Assembly (NCBI RefSeq): GCF_035481675.1
Contig: NZ_JAYJJW010000001.1
Coordinates: 1,612,001-1,676,000, forward strand
Length of the DNA stretch: 64,000 nt
Origin: Alteriqipengyuania_B sp035481675
GTDB lineage: Bacteria > Pseudomonadota > Alphaproteobacteria > Sphingomonadales > Sphingomonadaceae
Direction: 5' to 3'
The translations under genes and the position numbers were made by a program. The notes below the pieces were generated by a model. It searched no databases. It was given only the letters and a program-made list of their open reading frames with translations, and had not been told where the DNA came from. How positions within the stretch are numbered: the first letter of the stretch is position 1; every line of letters begins with the position of its first letter. Below, one piece after another: positions 23,035-31,795 of the stretch.

Positions 23035-24216
23035 ATGCCCGACCAATCCCGCGAATTCGACATCATAGTCTATGGCGCCACCGGCTACACCGGCCGCCTC
23101 GTCGCCGAACATTTCGTGCGCGAATACGGCGGCAAGGCTGACGGCCCGAAGTGGGCGATGGCCGGGCGCAACCTCACCAAGCTGCAGGAAGTGCGCGGCC
23201 TCGTCGGTGCGCCGGACGATACGCCGCTGGTGGTCGCCGATGCGGACGATCCCGCCAGCCTCGAGGCGATGTGCAAGCGGACGAAGGTCGTCCTGACCAC
23301 GGTCGGCCCCTACCAGCTCTACGGCGACGATTTGGTCGCTGCCTGCGCGAAGACCGGCACCCATTATGCCGACCTGTCGGGCGAACCCGCGTGGATGCAC
23401 GAGAAGATCGAGCAACATCAGACCGAGGCGAAGGCGAGCGGGGCGCGCATCTGCTTCTCTTCCGGCTTCGATTCCATACCCTTCGACATGGGCGTCTTCA
23501 TGCTGCAGCAGGAAGCGCAGAAGAAATTCGGCAAGCCGTGCAATCGTGTGCGCGGGCGGGTACGCAAGATGCAGGGCACATGGTCGGGCGGCACGGCCGC
23601 CAGCTTCAAGGCGACCATGGCCGCGGCGGCCAAGAAGCCATCGATCCTGAAGGTCCTCAACGATCCCTTCGCCCTCACCCCGGGTTTCGAAGGTCCCGAC
23701 CAGCCCAATGGCCTGATCCCGAAATACGAGAAGGATTCGAACACCTGGGCCGCGCCCTTCGTGATGGCGGCGATCAACACCAAGAACGTCCACCGCAGCA
23801 ATTTCCTGCTCGGCCATCCTTACGGCGAGGACTTCCGCTATGACGAGATGGTGCTGACCAGCCCCGGCGACATGGGCAAGGCAGCCGCGCAGGCGATCGC
23901 CGGCGGGATGAAGGCGATGCTGGGCGACGGCGGGCCGAAGCCCGGCGAAGGGCCGAGCGAGAAGGAGCGGGAGGAAGGCTTCTACGACCTCCTCTTCGTC
24001 GGCTCCACGCCCGATGGCGAGACGATCCATTACGGCGTCCATGGCCAGTACGATCCGGGCTACGGCTCGACCAGCCGGATGCTGGCCGAAACCGGCATCG
24101 CGCTTGCCGAAAGCGACCATGAGGGCGGCATCGGCACGCCCGCCTCCATCCTGGGTGAAAAGCTGGTCGAGCGGCTGCGCGAGCATGCCGCCCTGACCTT
24201 TGAGGTGGAGGAGTGA
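23035..24216 (+). CDS. Saccharopine dehydrogenase-family (trans-acting enoyl reductase-like) protein
   Basis: A 393-residue protein with an N-terminal NAD(P)-binding motif IVYGATGYTGRLVAEHF and the family motifs TVGPYQLYGDDLVAACA, THYADLSGEPAWM and SSGFDSIPFD. This is the saccharopine dehydrogenase-like group that includes mycobacterial trans-acting enoyl reductases. In proteobacteria the substrate is unknown. The start has a strong AAGGAGG at 23022-23028. It ends five bases before the convergent TonB receptor stop. Confidence 0.93.
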   Translation: MPDQSREFDIIVYGATGYTGRLVAEHFVREYGGKADGPKWAMAGRNLTKLQEVRGLVGAPDDTPLVVADADDPASLEAMCKRTKVVLTTVGPYQLYGDDLVAACAKTGTHYADLSGEPAWMHEKIEQHQTEAKASGARICFSSGFDSIPFDMGVFMLQQEAQKKFGKPCNRVRGRVRKMQGTWSGGTAASFKATMAAAAKKPSILKVLNDPFALTPGFEGPDQPNGLIPKYEKDSNTWAAPFVMAAINTKNVHRSNFLLGHPYGEDFRYDEMVLTSPGDMGKAAAQAIAGGMKAMLGDGGPKPGEGPSEKEREEGFYDLLFVGSTPDGETIHYGVHGQYDPGYGSTSRMLAETGIALAESDHEGGIGTPASILGEKLVERLREHAALTFEVEE

Positions 24217-24220
24217 GCCG

Positions 24221-26386
24221 CTAGAGGCTCAGCCGCACGCTCAGCTTCAGGTTCCGGCCCGCCAGCGGCACGAAGTCCTTCGTGAAGCTGGCGTGGCGGC
24301 GCGCATCCTCGTCCAGCAGATTCTCGCCCTGCAGGATGATCGCAAGGTTGCGGTTGCCGCTCCACGGTTTCCACGTGATCGAGGCGTCCAGCATCGTGAA
24401 GCTCTTGGTCGGCGTTTCGTATTCCGCCAACTCTTCGGGCTCTGCGACATACCGCGCGGAGACGCGGCCGGTCCACGGCCCGTTGCTCGCCTCCAGCGCC
24501 GCAAAGGTGCTCAGCGGCGGCAGGCGCGGGATGGTCTCGCCCGTGTCGTCCAGCCGGGCGCGGACATAATCGAAGCCAAGCTCGCCCGTGAGGTCGAATG
24601 TGCCGACAGTGGCGAGCGGCGCGATGACCTGCCCTTCCAGCCCGAACCAGTTAACGTCGTCCTGCTGGTAGACAAAGACCGACAGTTCGTCCTCTTCCTC
24701 GCCCGTTCCGGACAGGTAGATGAAATCGTCGAACCACTGGTTGTAGGCAGCCAGCCGCAACTGCACGTCGCCGATCTGGCCCGCGGCATAGGCTTCCACG
24801 CCCAGCGCCACCTCGGTGCCTAGACCGGGATCGCCGATCTCGAACTGCTGGGTGGCGATATGCGGGCCGTTGGAGAACAGCTCTTCGGCGCTGGGCGCGC
24901 GTTCGGCCCGGCTCAGGTTGACGCCGTAACGCATGGCTGCGTCGGGATCGTTGGAGAGGCCGATGGCGCCGGAATAGGAATCGAAGCCGCGCTTGATCCC
25001 CAGCGTGTCGGCGGCGACATCGGTCCGCTCGTAACGCAGCGCCGCTTCCAGCCCCAGCCCGCCGAAAGTGAATTCCTGCAGCGTGAAGGACGAGAACTGG
25101 TCGGTGACGTTGGGCGCGATATACGCTTCCGCGCCGACCGCTTCGAAATCGCGGTGATAGTACTGGAACCCGGTCGATCCGCGCCAGCCGCGCTGTTCGC
25201 GCTGGACGATTTCCAGGCGGCCTTCATAGCCTTCCACATCGAAGGTCGTGCCGACTTCGTCGCCTTCGAATTCGGTGTGGAAGTAATCGCTGTAGCCGCC
25301 GCGGAAGCGGATTTCGGAGAACGGTCCAGCCAGTTCGACCCCGCCGCGCACGTCGGCGCGATACTGGCGCAGGCCGATGGAGACCGTTTCCTCGCCCTCC
25401 TCCTCTTCCTCGAATGCGCCCTCTTCGCCTTCTTCGCCGTGGTGATGGCCGGCACCCGGTGCGGTCGGCACACCGTAGAACGTGTCGTAGATGCCGAAGG
25501 ATGCGCCGAAGTTGGCGCCGTCGCCCAGCCAGGCGAGGCCGCCGCCGACGGACCAGGTTTCCGTGCCGCTGTTGGGAATGAACCCGCTGCGGTTGGCCGC
25601 TTCGCGCAATTCCGCCGCCTCCTCGAATTCGCCTTCCTCTTCCTCTTCCGCTGCGTCGGCGAGGAGATCCGCGCGAAGCGCATCGGACAGGACGAAGCCG
25701 GGCACCTGCAGGTCGTCGGTCTGGCGATAGGATCCGTCGAGGTGGAATACGACCTGGTCGCCGATCGGCACGTCGATGGACCCGCCGCCGGTCAGCAGTT
25801 CGTCCGCCGTGGCCGTTGCAGCGAAGGCATCGAAATGCACGGGTTCCGCTGGCATCCGCAGCGGGATACGCTTGTCGATGATATTGACGGCACCGCCGAT
25901 GGCCTGGCTGCCGTAGAGCAGCACCGCCGGCCCGCGCAGCACCTCGATCCGGTCGGCGGTCAGCGGATCGATGCTGACGGCATGGTCGGCGGAGGTGTTC
26001 GAAACGTCGATAGCGCCGATCCCGTCGACGAGGACTTTCACGCGCTCTCCGGAGAAACCGCGCAGGACGGGGCGCGAGGCACCGGGCGAGAAGGAGGTCG
26101 CGGACACGCCGGGAATATCGGCGACGATCTCGCCGACCTGCCCGTCCATGTTCCGCTGAAGCTCGGTGCCTGCCAGAATGTCCGTCCCCGCGAGAATATC
26201 GAGACGGTCGAGCCCGGCTGCGGTCACGACGATGCCGTGAAAATCGTCGTCGGCATTCGGATCGGACGGGGTCTCGTTTTCCTGCGGACGCGAGTCCTGC
26301 GCGTGCGCCAGAGAGGGCATGGCGAGGCTCGTGGAGGCGAGCAGGGTTGCGGAAAGTACGGGCTTTGCGATTCGATGATACAACAT
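24221..26386 (-). CDS. TonB-dependent receptor with His/Glu-rich loops (probable metal uptake)
   Basis: A 721-residue outer membrane receptor with a signal peptide (about 1-29, ALA-type site SLAHAQ). The plug domain (about 50-170) contains PGVSATSFSPG, VLRGFSGERVKVLVDG and RIEVLRGPAVLLYGS, followed by a beta-barrel. Two acidic inserts stand out: a Glu-rich stretch at about 247-258 and a loop with three His (314-316) followed by repeated Glu to 333. Such loops recall zinc receptors of the ZnuD type, so metal, especially zinc, is the best guess for the substrate. The C-terminus ends in Leu rather than the more usual Phe. The start ATG 26386 gives MLYHRIAKPVL. Confidence 0.9.
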   Translation of the reverse strand: MLYHRIAKPVLSATLLASTSLAMPSLAHAQDSRPQENETPSDPNADDDFHGIVVTAAGLDRLDILAGTDILAGTELQRNMDGQVGEIVADIPGVSATSFSPGASRPVLRGFSGERVKVLVDGIGAIDVSNTSADHAVSIDPLTADRIEVLRGPAVLLYGSQAIGGAVNIIDKRIPLRMPAEPVHFDAFAATATADELLTGGGSIDVPIGDQVVFHLDGSYRQTDDLQVPGFVLSDALRADLLADAAEEEEEGEFEEAAELREAANRSGFIPNSGTETWSVGGGLAWLGDGANFGASFGIYDTFYGVPTAPGAGHHHGEEGEEGAFEEEEEGEETVSIGLRQYRADVRGGVELAGPFSEIRFRGGYSDYFHTEFEGDEVGTTFDVEGYEGRLEIVQREQRGWRGSTGFQYYHRDFEAVGAEAYIAPNVTDQFSSFTLQEFTFGGLGLEAALRYERTDVAADTLGIKRGFDSYSGAIGLSNDPDAAMRYGVNLSRAERAPSAEELFSNGPHIATQQFEIGDPGLGTEVALGVEAYAAGQIGDVQLRLAAYNQWFDDFIYLSGTGEEEDELSVFVYQQDDVNWFGLEGQVIAPLATVGTFDLTGELGFDYVRARLDDTGETIPRLPPLSTFAALEASNGPWTGRVSARYVAEPEELAEYETPTKSFTMLDASITWKPWSGNRNLAIILQGENLLDEDARRHASFTKDFVPLAGRNLKLSVRLSL

Positions 26387-26490
26387 AACGCCGCAGCTAG
26401 GGCCAAGGACCGGTTGGCGCAAGGCAGCATTTGCGTGCTATCGACGAACGGCAATCGGCGAGCGACGAGCAGTTCGGGAGAATTCGCGCC

Positions 26491-26835
26491 ATGAGCGGCA
26501 ACCGCATCACCACCTATGCAGACTTCTTCCCGTTCTACCTGCGCGAACATTCCAAACCCACGACCCGCGCAATGCATTACTGCGGGACGGCAGCGGAAAT
26601 TTTCTGCCTCGGCGCACTGCTGGCGACCGGCAACTGGTGGTGGCTGCTGGGCGCATTCATGGCGGGATACGGCTTTGCCTGGGTCGCGCATTTCTTCATC
26701 GAGAAGAACAAGCCGGCGACCTTCACCTACCCGCTATGGTCCTACATCGCGGACCACCACATGGCGGGGCTGGCGTTCTTCGGCAGGCTGAAGCCGCGCC
26801 TGCGCGAAGCGGGCGTTGCCGCCGACCGCATTTGA
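26491..26835 (+). CDS. Mpo1-like (DUF962) membrane protein
   Basis: A 114-residue protein from ATG 26491, with GGGAG upstream. The DUF962 pattern is clear: YADFFPFYLREHSKPTTRAMH, two central hydrophobic segments, WVAHFFIEKNKPATF, and a C-terminal ADHHMAG. In yeast the homologue Mpo1 is an Fe(II)-dependent dioxygenase acting on 2-hydroxy fatty acids, and the conserved His residues (REH, MHY, AHF, DHH) fit metal binding. The bacterial role is not established. It is divergent from the TonB receptor. Confidence 0.9.
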   Translation: MSGNRITTYADFFPFYLREHSKPTTRAMHYCGTAAEIFCLGALLATGNWWWLLGAFMAGYGFAWVAHFFIEKNKPATFTYPLWSYIADHHMAGLAFFGRLKPRLREAGVAADRI

Positions 26836-26846
26836 TTTCTGGAAAA

Positions 26847-26921
26847 TGGAGCGGGCGAGGCGATTCGAACGCCCGACCCCAACCTTGGCAAGGTTGTGCT
26901 CTACCCCTGAGCTACGCCCGC
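26847..26921 (-). tRNA. tRNA-Gly (GCC)
   Basis: The minus strand reads GCGGGCGTAGCTCAGGGGT from 26921 and folds as a cloverleaf. The acceptor stem GCGGGCG pairs with CGCCCGC, and a D loop is present. The anticodon loop CTTGCCAA gives anticodon GCC. The T arm contains GTTCGAATC. The discriminator base is U, and CCA is encoded at 26849-26847. The gene lies between the DUF962 gene and the thioredoxin-like gene. Confidence 0.97.
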
Positions 26922-27095
26922 TCACTGACGCAAACCGGGGCGCAGGGCCCCGATGGGAAGCGGGCAGTTAGCAGCGCCTCTGCAGGGCTGCAAGAGGAAA
27001 TCGGCCTGCCGATCCGCTTTAATTGAACCCTTCACATCGCCGCGCGTTACCCCACATGGAGGGCACCAATTTTCGCGCACTGACAGGAGCACGCC

Positions 27096-28013
27096 TTGGC
27101 TAGCATGGGCCTCAATCTCGAAGAACAGAAAGCGGTCGACGCCTTTCGCAAGGACGTGGTCGAACCGTCGATGACCAAGCTCGTGATCCTCGATTTCTGG
27201 GCCGAATGGTGCGGGCCGTGCAAGGCGCTCACCCCGGTCCTCGAAAAGGTCGCGGCCGAATATGCCGACAAGAACGTCGTGCTGGTAAAGGTCAACGTGG
27301 ACGAGCAGCAGTTCATCGCCAGCCAGTTCCAGGTCCAGTCCATCCCCACCGTCTATGCCATGTTCCGCGGCCAGCCGGTCGCCGACCTCACGCCGATGCG
27401 CAGCGAATCGCAGCTCAAGGACGCGCTCGACCAGATCCTGAAGCAGCTCCCGATGGACGAGGCCGCCGGCGGCGAAACCGGGCAGCAGCAGGCCGATATC
27501 GACCAATTCATCGCCATGGGCGAGCAGGTGCTGGCCGATGGCGACGGTGAGCGGGCGGCAGGCATTTTCGTACAGGTCGTAGAGATGGCGCCGGACAACA
27601 AGGCGGCGCAGGCGGGCCTGATCCGCGCGCTGCTCGCCTCCGGCCGCGAGGAAGAGGCGCAGGCCGCCTTTGCCTCCCTTCCGCAGGAGATGCAGGACGA
27701 CCCCGCTTTCGAACAGGCGAAGAGCGCGCTGAAGCTGGCGGCCGACCGCCCCGACGATAGCGAGCTGGCGGACTTGCGCGCCAAGGCCGACGGCGGCGAT
27801 CCGCAGGCGCGTCTCGACTATGCCGGGGCCGCCTTTGCCGCCGGCCAGCGCGAAGAGGCAGCCGATACGCTGCTGTCGATGATCGAGGCCGATCCCGCAT
27901 GGAACGAGGGTGCTGCCAAGGCCAAGCTGCTGCAGATTTTCGAAGCGGTCGGGCTGGAAGACCCGTGGGTCTCCGCCACCCGCCGCCGCCTGTCGCTGAT
28001 CCTGTTCGGCTGA
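27096..28013 (+). CDS. CnoX/YbbN-like thioredoxin-TPR co-chaperone
   Basis: A 305-residue protein with an N-terminal thioredoxin domain (about 15-118) carrying the redox motif WCGPCK (C39, C42), followed by tetratricopeptide-like helices to the end. This architecture matches CnoX (YbbN), a holdase/redox chaperone that works with GroEL and protects proteins from oxidation; alphaproteobacterial forms usually keep the active WCGPC. The TTG at 27096 is chosen because AGGAG lies eight bases upstream; ATG 27105 is the alternative. It is followed three bases later by the Lon-N domain gene, so protein quality control is a shared theme. Confidence 0.93.
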   Translation: MASMGLNLEEQKAVDAFRKDVVEPSMTKLVILDFWAEWCGPCKALTPVLEKVAAEYADKNVVLVKVNVDEQQFIASQFQVQSIPTVYAMFRGQPVADLTPMRSESQLKDALDQILKQLPMDEAAGGETGQQQADIDQFIAMGEQVLADGDGERAAGIFVQVVEMAPDNKAAQAGLIRALLASGREEEAQAAFASLPQEMQDDPAFEQAKSALKLAADRPDDSELADLRAKADGGDPQARLDYAGAAFAAGQREEAADTLLSMIEADPAWNEGAAKAKLLQIFEAVGLEDPWVSATRRRLSLILFG

Positions 28014-28016
28014 GGC

Positions 28017-28622
28017 GTGCGGCTCTCGATCTTCCCCCTGCCCGGCGCGGTCCTGTTCCCCGGACTGCAATTGCCCCTGCACATCTTCGAACCACGCTAT
28101 CGCGCGCTGGTGGGCGACGCGCTGGCCCGCGACCGGCGCATCGCGATGATCCAGCCGCAGCAACCGCGCCAGGATTCACCCCTCTTCGCGGTCGGCTGCA
28201 CCGGCATCATCGAGGATGTCGAGACGACCGAGGACGGGCGCTACAACATTGTGCTGGAGGGCGAGCAGCGCTTCCGCATGATCCGCGAGCTCGATGTCGA
28301 TACGCTGTTCCGCCAGATCGAGGCGGAAATGATCGACGAGCCGGAAGACGAGTACCTGAGCTCCGTCGAGCGCGCTTCGCTGGAACAGGAATCGCGCCGC
28401 TTCGCAGACGTGCGCGGCTATTCGGTGGACTGGGATTCGGTGGAGCGGCTGGACGATGTCTCGCTGGTCAACGGCGTGTCGCAGATTGCGCCATTCGATC
28501 CGGCGGCCAAGCAGGCGCTGCTCGAGGCGGCATCGCTGAAGGAGCGGTGCGAACTGCTGGTCCAGCTGATGCAGTTCTTCGGCGCGCCCGGCGGCGACGA
28601 GGACCGGGTCACGCTGCAGTAA
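28017..28622 (+). CDS. LON peptidase substrate-binding domain protein
   Basis: A 201-residue stand-alone Lon N-terminal domain from GTG 28017. The signature FPLPGAVLFPGLQLPLHIFEPRYRAL and the motif FRMI are present, and there are no ATPase or protease domains. Such proteins are widespread in alphaproteobacteria next to a thioredoxin-like gene; their function is not established, though substrate recognition is the obvious proposal. It is probably co-transcribed with the CnoX-like gene and converges on marC with a three-base gap. Confidence 0.93.
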   Translation: MRLSIFPLPGAVLFPGLQLPLHIFEPRYRALVGDALARDRRIAMIQPQQPRQDSPLFAVGCTGIIEDVETTEDGRYNIVLEGEQRFRMIRELDVDTLFRQIEAEMIDEPEDEYLSSVERASLEQESRRFADVRGYSVDWDSVERLDDVSLVNGVSQIAPFDPAAKQALLEAASLKERCELLVQLMQFFGAPGGDEDRVTLQ

Positions 28623-28625
28623 GGA

Positions 28626-29249
28626 TCAGATCCCGAAGCTGCCCTTCAGCCCGTCGATGACATATTGCGCGGCGAGCGCGGCGAGCAGGACGCCGAGCAG
28701 CCGGGTGATGACCGCCTCGACCCGGTCGCCCAGCAGGCGGATCAGCGGGCCGGCAGCGATCAGCGCCAGCATCGTCAGCAGCAGCACGGCGCCGAGCGCG
28801 CCGAGCACGACCATCGTTTCTTCCGTGCCTTCCGCATTGTTCATCAGCAGCATGATCGCCGCGATGGCGCCCGGCCCCGCCAGCATCGGCATGGCCATGG
28901 GGAAGACCGACACATCCTCGACTTCAGGAGTGGCAGCGATTTTCTCCGCCCGTTCCTCGCGCCGCTGGGTGCGCTTTTCGAACACCATCTCGAACGCGAT
29001 CCAGAACAGCATCAGGCCGCCCGCGATGCGGAAGCTGTCGAGCTGGATGTGCAGCGCAGCCAGCAATTGCTCCCCGAACAGCGCGAAGATCAGCAGGATG
29101 ATCGCGGCGATGAAGCAGGCGCGGATGGCCATCGTGCGCGCCTGTGCGGCAGAGGCGGCCTTGGTCAGCCCGGCGTAGATCGGCGCGCAGCCGGGCGGGT
29201 CGATTACCACGAACAGGGTGATGAAGGCCGAAACGAACAGCTCGGTCAT
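28626..29249 (-). CDS. MarC-family membrane protein
   Basis: A 207-residue integral membrane protein with six predicted helices. The N-terminus FVSAFITLFVVIDPPGCAPIYAGLT and the mid-protein motif FPMAMPMLAGPGAIAAIMLLM identify the MarC (UPF0056) family, whose transport role is unknown. The ATG overlaps the preceding gene's stop by four bases (ATGA at 29249-29246), so it belongs to an operon with the lipoprotein, folD and yggT upstream. Confidence 0.94.
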   Translation of the reverse strand: MTELFVSAFITLFVVIDPPGCAPIYAGLTKAASAAQARTMAIRACFIAAIILLIFALFGEQLLAALHIQLDSFRIAGGLMLFWIAFEMVFEKRTQRREERAEKIAATPEVEDVSVFPMAMPMLAGPGAIAAIMLLMNNAEGTEETMVVLGALGAVLLLTMLALIAAGPLIRLLGDRVEAVITRLLGVLLAALAAQYVIDGLKGSFGI

Positions 29250-30022
29250 TTGACGAAGTTGCCTTCCGGCGTGACGCGGAACACGAGGGCTTCTTCCCAC
29301 TCGCCGTTCTTGACGAAATCGACCGTCAGCCGCCGCGCGCCGTCCGGCTGTTGCTCCCAGCGCCAGACCAGGCTCCTGTCGCGCGACACGTTCTGGCCAT
29401 GTTCGCTGCCATCCAGGGTGACATAATTGCGCGGCGGCGGAAGCGCTTCCGCGCCGCCACAATCCGCGACCCGCGCGCCGATATCGTCGAAGGCTTCGAC
29501 CGTGATGGCGCCTTCTTCCAGCGGTTCCTCGTCGCGCCGGGCTTCCATGCGTTCGGTAAGGTCGGGATCGACCGCGCCCATGTCATACGCCCACTTGTAA
29601 TCGCCATCGAACTGGCGCTGCCACACGGTCACGTACTGGCCCCAGTTGCCGTCGGGCTCGCGGAAGCGACCATAGGTGACGGCGGTGTCGCCCGTGCAGC
29701 TGGCCCAGACGGCAGACGGCGCCCATTGCACGGCTTCGGCGGGCTCTTCCTGCTGGGTGAGCCATGGCAGCGCCGCAATCGCACCGCCGCGCCCGTGGAT
29801 CACTGCGCCGTCGGCGGAAAAAGCGCGGAATGCGGCCCACTGCCCCGTCTCCCGCGCCGCACGGGCGAAGCGGATATCGGCGGCGACGACTTCGACCGGC
29901 TGGGCGATCACGTCGACTTTCGAAAGGACCTGTTCGGCCCGGCTTTGCGAGACGGCAGGCGGCGGCGCAGAAGCGCAGGCGGCCAGCGCGCCGAGTGCCG
30001 GAAGGACGAGCAAGGCCCTCAC
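29246..30022 (-). CDS. Putative lipoprotein with NTF2-like domain
   Basis: A 258-residue protein from GTG 30022. It has a lipoprotein signal with LAACAS (Cys16). The mature part RFARAARETGQWAAFRAFSADGAVIHG resembles SnoaL/DUF4440 (NTF2-like) folds, followed by a beta-rich region. It overlaps folD upstream and marC downstream by four bases each (GTGA and ATGA), so its expression is tied to them. No enzymatic residues can be assigned; it is probably an envelope-anchored protein of unknown role. Confidence 0.8.
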   Translation of the reverse strand: MRALLVLPALGALAACASAPPPAVSQSRAEQVLSKVDVIAQPVEVVAADIRFARAARETGQWAAFRAFSADGAVIHGRGGAIAALPWLTQQEEPAEAVQWAPSAVWASCTGDTAVTYGRFREPDGNWGQYVTVWQRQFDGDYKWAYDMGAVDPDLTERMEARRDEEPLEEGAITVEAFDDIGARVADCGGAEALPPPRNYVTLDGSEHGQNVSRDRSLVWRWEQQPDGARRLTVDFVKNGEWEEALVFRVTPEGNFVK

Positions 30023-30912
30023 AGCGCGCTTTCGTCCAGTTCCAGCCCTTCGCGGCGGAAGGCGGAGACCAGCGTGTTGCGCAGCAGCACGGCGATGGTC
30101 ATCGGGCCCACGCCGCCGGGCACCGGGGTGATCGCCCCGGCCCGCTCGCTGGCGCCGCCGAAATCGACGTCCCCGACCAGCCGCGTCTTGCCCTCCTCGC
30201 TTGCCGCAACGCGATTGATGCCCACGTCGATCACCGTCGCGCCGTCCTTCAGCCATTCGCCCTTCACCATTTCGGGGCGACCGACTGCGGCCACCACGAT
30301 ATCGGCGCGGCCGACCACTGCGGGCAGGTCTTTCGTGCGGCTGTGCGCGATGGTGACGGTGCAGTTTTCGCCCAGCAGCAACTGCGCCATCGGCTTGCCG
30401 ACGATGTTGCTGCGGCCGATGACCACTGCGTCCATTCCCGACAGGTCGCCCAGCCGGTCGCGCAGCAGCATGATGCAGCCATAAGGCGTGCACGGCACGA
30501 AGCCGGTGCCGCCCGTCGCCAGCCGCCCGGCGTTGATGACATGGAAGCCGTCGACGTCCTTTTCCGGCGCGATGGCAGCGATCACCGCCTGCTCGTCGAG
30601 ATGAGCCGGGAGGGGCAGCTGGACGAGGATGCCGTCCACCGCATCGTCGGCATTGAGCCTCTCGACCAGGGCCAGAAGGTCGGCCTGCGACGTGTCTGCG
30701 GCGAGACGGTGCTCGAAGCTTTCCATGCCTGCGCCAACGGTCGCCTTGTGCTTGTTGCGCACATAGACCTGGCTTGCGGGATCTTCGCCCACCAGCACCA
30801 CCGCAAGGCCCGCCTTGCGCCCGGCCTGCTCCTCAAACTGCGCGGCAAGCGTTCCGATACGTCCGCGCAGGCGCTCGGCGAAACCCTTCCCGTCGATGAT
30901 CGCGGCGGTCAT
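30019..30912 (-). CDS. folD: Methylenetetrahydrofolate dehydrogenase / methenyl-THF cyclohydrolase
   Basis: A 297-residue bifunctional one-carbon enzyme. The catalytic YVRNKHKA (Y50, K54) is seen, as are the second signature PCTPYGCIMLL, the NADP site VVIGRSNIVGKPMAQLLL and the C-terminal PVPGGVGPMTIAVLLRNT. It interconverts methylene-, methenyl- and formyl-THF. It overlaps yggT and the following lipoprotein by four bases each. Confidence 0.97.
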   Translation of the reverse strand: MTAAIIDGKGFAERLRGRIGTLAAQFEEQAGRKAGLAVVLVGEDPASQVYVRNKHKATVGAGMESFEHRLAADTSQADLLALVERLNADDAVDGILVQLPLPAHLDEQAVIAAIAPEKDVDGFHVINAGRLATGGTGFVPCTPYGCIMLLRDRLGDLSGMDAVVIGRSNIVGKPMAQLLLGENCTVTIAHSRTKDLPAVVGRADIVVAAVGRPEMVKGEWLKDGATVIDVGINRVAASEEGKTRLVGDVDFGGASERAGAITPVPGGVGPMTIAVLLRNTLVSAFRREGLELDESAL

Positions 30913-31208
30913 ATGGATGCGTTCACCATGCCGCCCAGAACGATCATGATGACATTCAGGAGGACGATGACGACGAGCGGCGAGAAGTCGATCATGCCCG
31001 TGTCCGGCATGATCCGGCGGATAGGCCGCAGGATCGGTTCGAGCAGGCGGTTGATGCTGGTGTAGAAGTTCGAGAAGAACTGGTTCGACGGGTTGAGCAC
31101 GTTGAATGAGAACAGCAGCCCGATGATGAATTGCGCGATGATCAGCACCAGGAACACCGTCGTCAGCAGGTCCATGATATTGTAAAGCGCGATCAGTATT
31201 TGAGTCAT
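30909..31208 (-). CDS. YggT-family membrane protein
   Basis: A 99-residue protein with two hydrophobic segments (about 12-35 and 75-96) and the conserved connecting motif NRLLEPILRPIRRIMPDTGMIDFSPLVVI. It belongs to the YGGT family, implicated in osmotic and cation tolerance and, in plants, chloroplast cofactor assembly; its bacterial function is uncertain. Its stop overlaps the folD start (ATGA). Confidence 0.94.
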   Translation of the reverse strand: MTQILIALYNIMDLLTTVFLVLIIAQFIIGLLFSFNVLNPSNQFFSNFYTSINRLLEPILRPIRRIMPDTGMIDFSPLVVIVLLNVIMIVLGGMVNASI

Positions 31209-31276
31209 TGCATTCCCTGCGCGTAACTGTGTTAGCGAGATAGGTCACGTACGCCTGCCTCGCAAGGGAGCAGGCT

Positions 31277-31795
31277 TCAGCCCCCTCGTCCGGAGCGCTC
31301 CAGCGGCTCGATAAAGGTCTGGCTCTCGATGCGCCAGCGCGTCGCCTGCCCTTCGCTCGTTTCCGGCTCCAGCACCCTGTCCATCACCAGCGAGCCGCGC
31401 CGGGGCGGCGTGTCGGCCTTCGCCGCGTCGGTCAACGTGCCGGTGACGGTGCAGGTGGGCATCCCCTCACCGGTCGAGACTTCCGGTTCCTCCCACGCGA
31501 TCTGCGGCGTGGTGTAGCCGGTCAGCAGCGCTTCCAGCCGGGCGCCGTCGATCACCGGATCGTCCCACAGCAGGGCGGCGCGCCCGTATTCGCCGGAGGA
31601 CAGCGCCTCGAAATAGAACTGCGCCGCGGTCGCGCATTTCTCGCTGCGCAGCGCGGCCTGGTCGGCGGGCGCGATGGGCACCGGCGGATTGGGACCGGAC
31701 AGGCCCGGAGCCTCCTCGCCGGCCGTAGGTGTTTCGTCCGCGTCCCCGCAGGCGACGAGCGCCAGCGGCGCCAGCATCATGGCAAGCAGCCTCAT
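31277..31795 (-). CDS. Putative lipoprotein
   Basis: A 172-residue protein with signal peptide and lipobox LVACGDAD (Cys16). It has a Pro/Glu-rich linker and then a small globular domain (KCATAAQFYFEALSSGEYGRAALLWDD) that may be NTF2-like. Its start overlaps the argB stop by four bases, indicating operon structure with argB. Function is unknown. Confidence 0.82.
   Translation of the reverse strand: MRLLAMMLAPLALVACGDADETPTAGEEAPGLSGPNPPVPIAPADQAALRSEKCATAAQFYFEALSSGEYGRAALLWDDPVIDGARLEALLTGYTTPQIAWEEPEVSTGEGMPTCTVTGTLTDAAKADTPPRRGSLVMDRVLEPETSEGQATRWRIESQTFIEPLERSGRGG

Noticed and set aside
25600..25700. Glu-rich stretch in the TonB receptor as a sign of frameshift or repeat expansion
   Set aside because: The frame is continuous through conserved barrel segments on both sides, so the acidic loops are genuine parts of the protein.
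26371..26390. Zur-box-like GTTATGTTGTATC over the TonB receptor start
   Set aside because: Only one half resembles a Zur site, symmetry is poor, and it overlaps the start codon.
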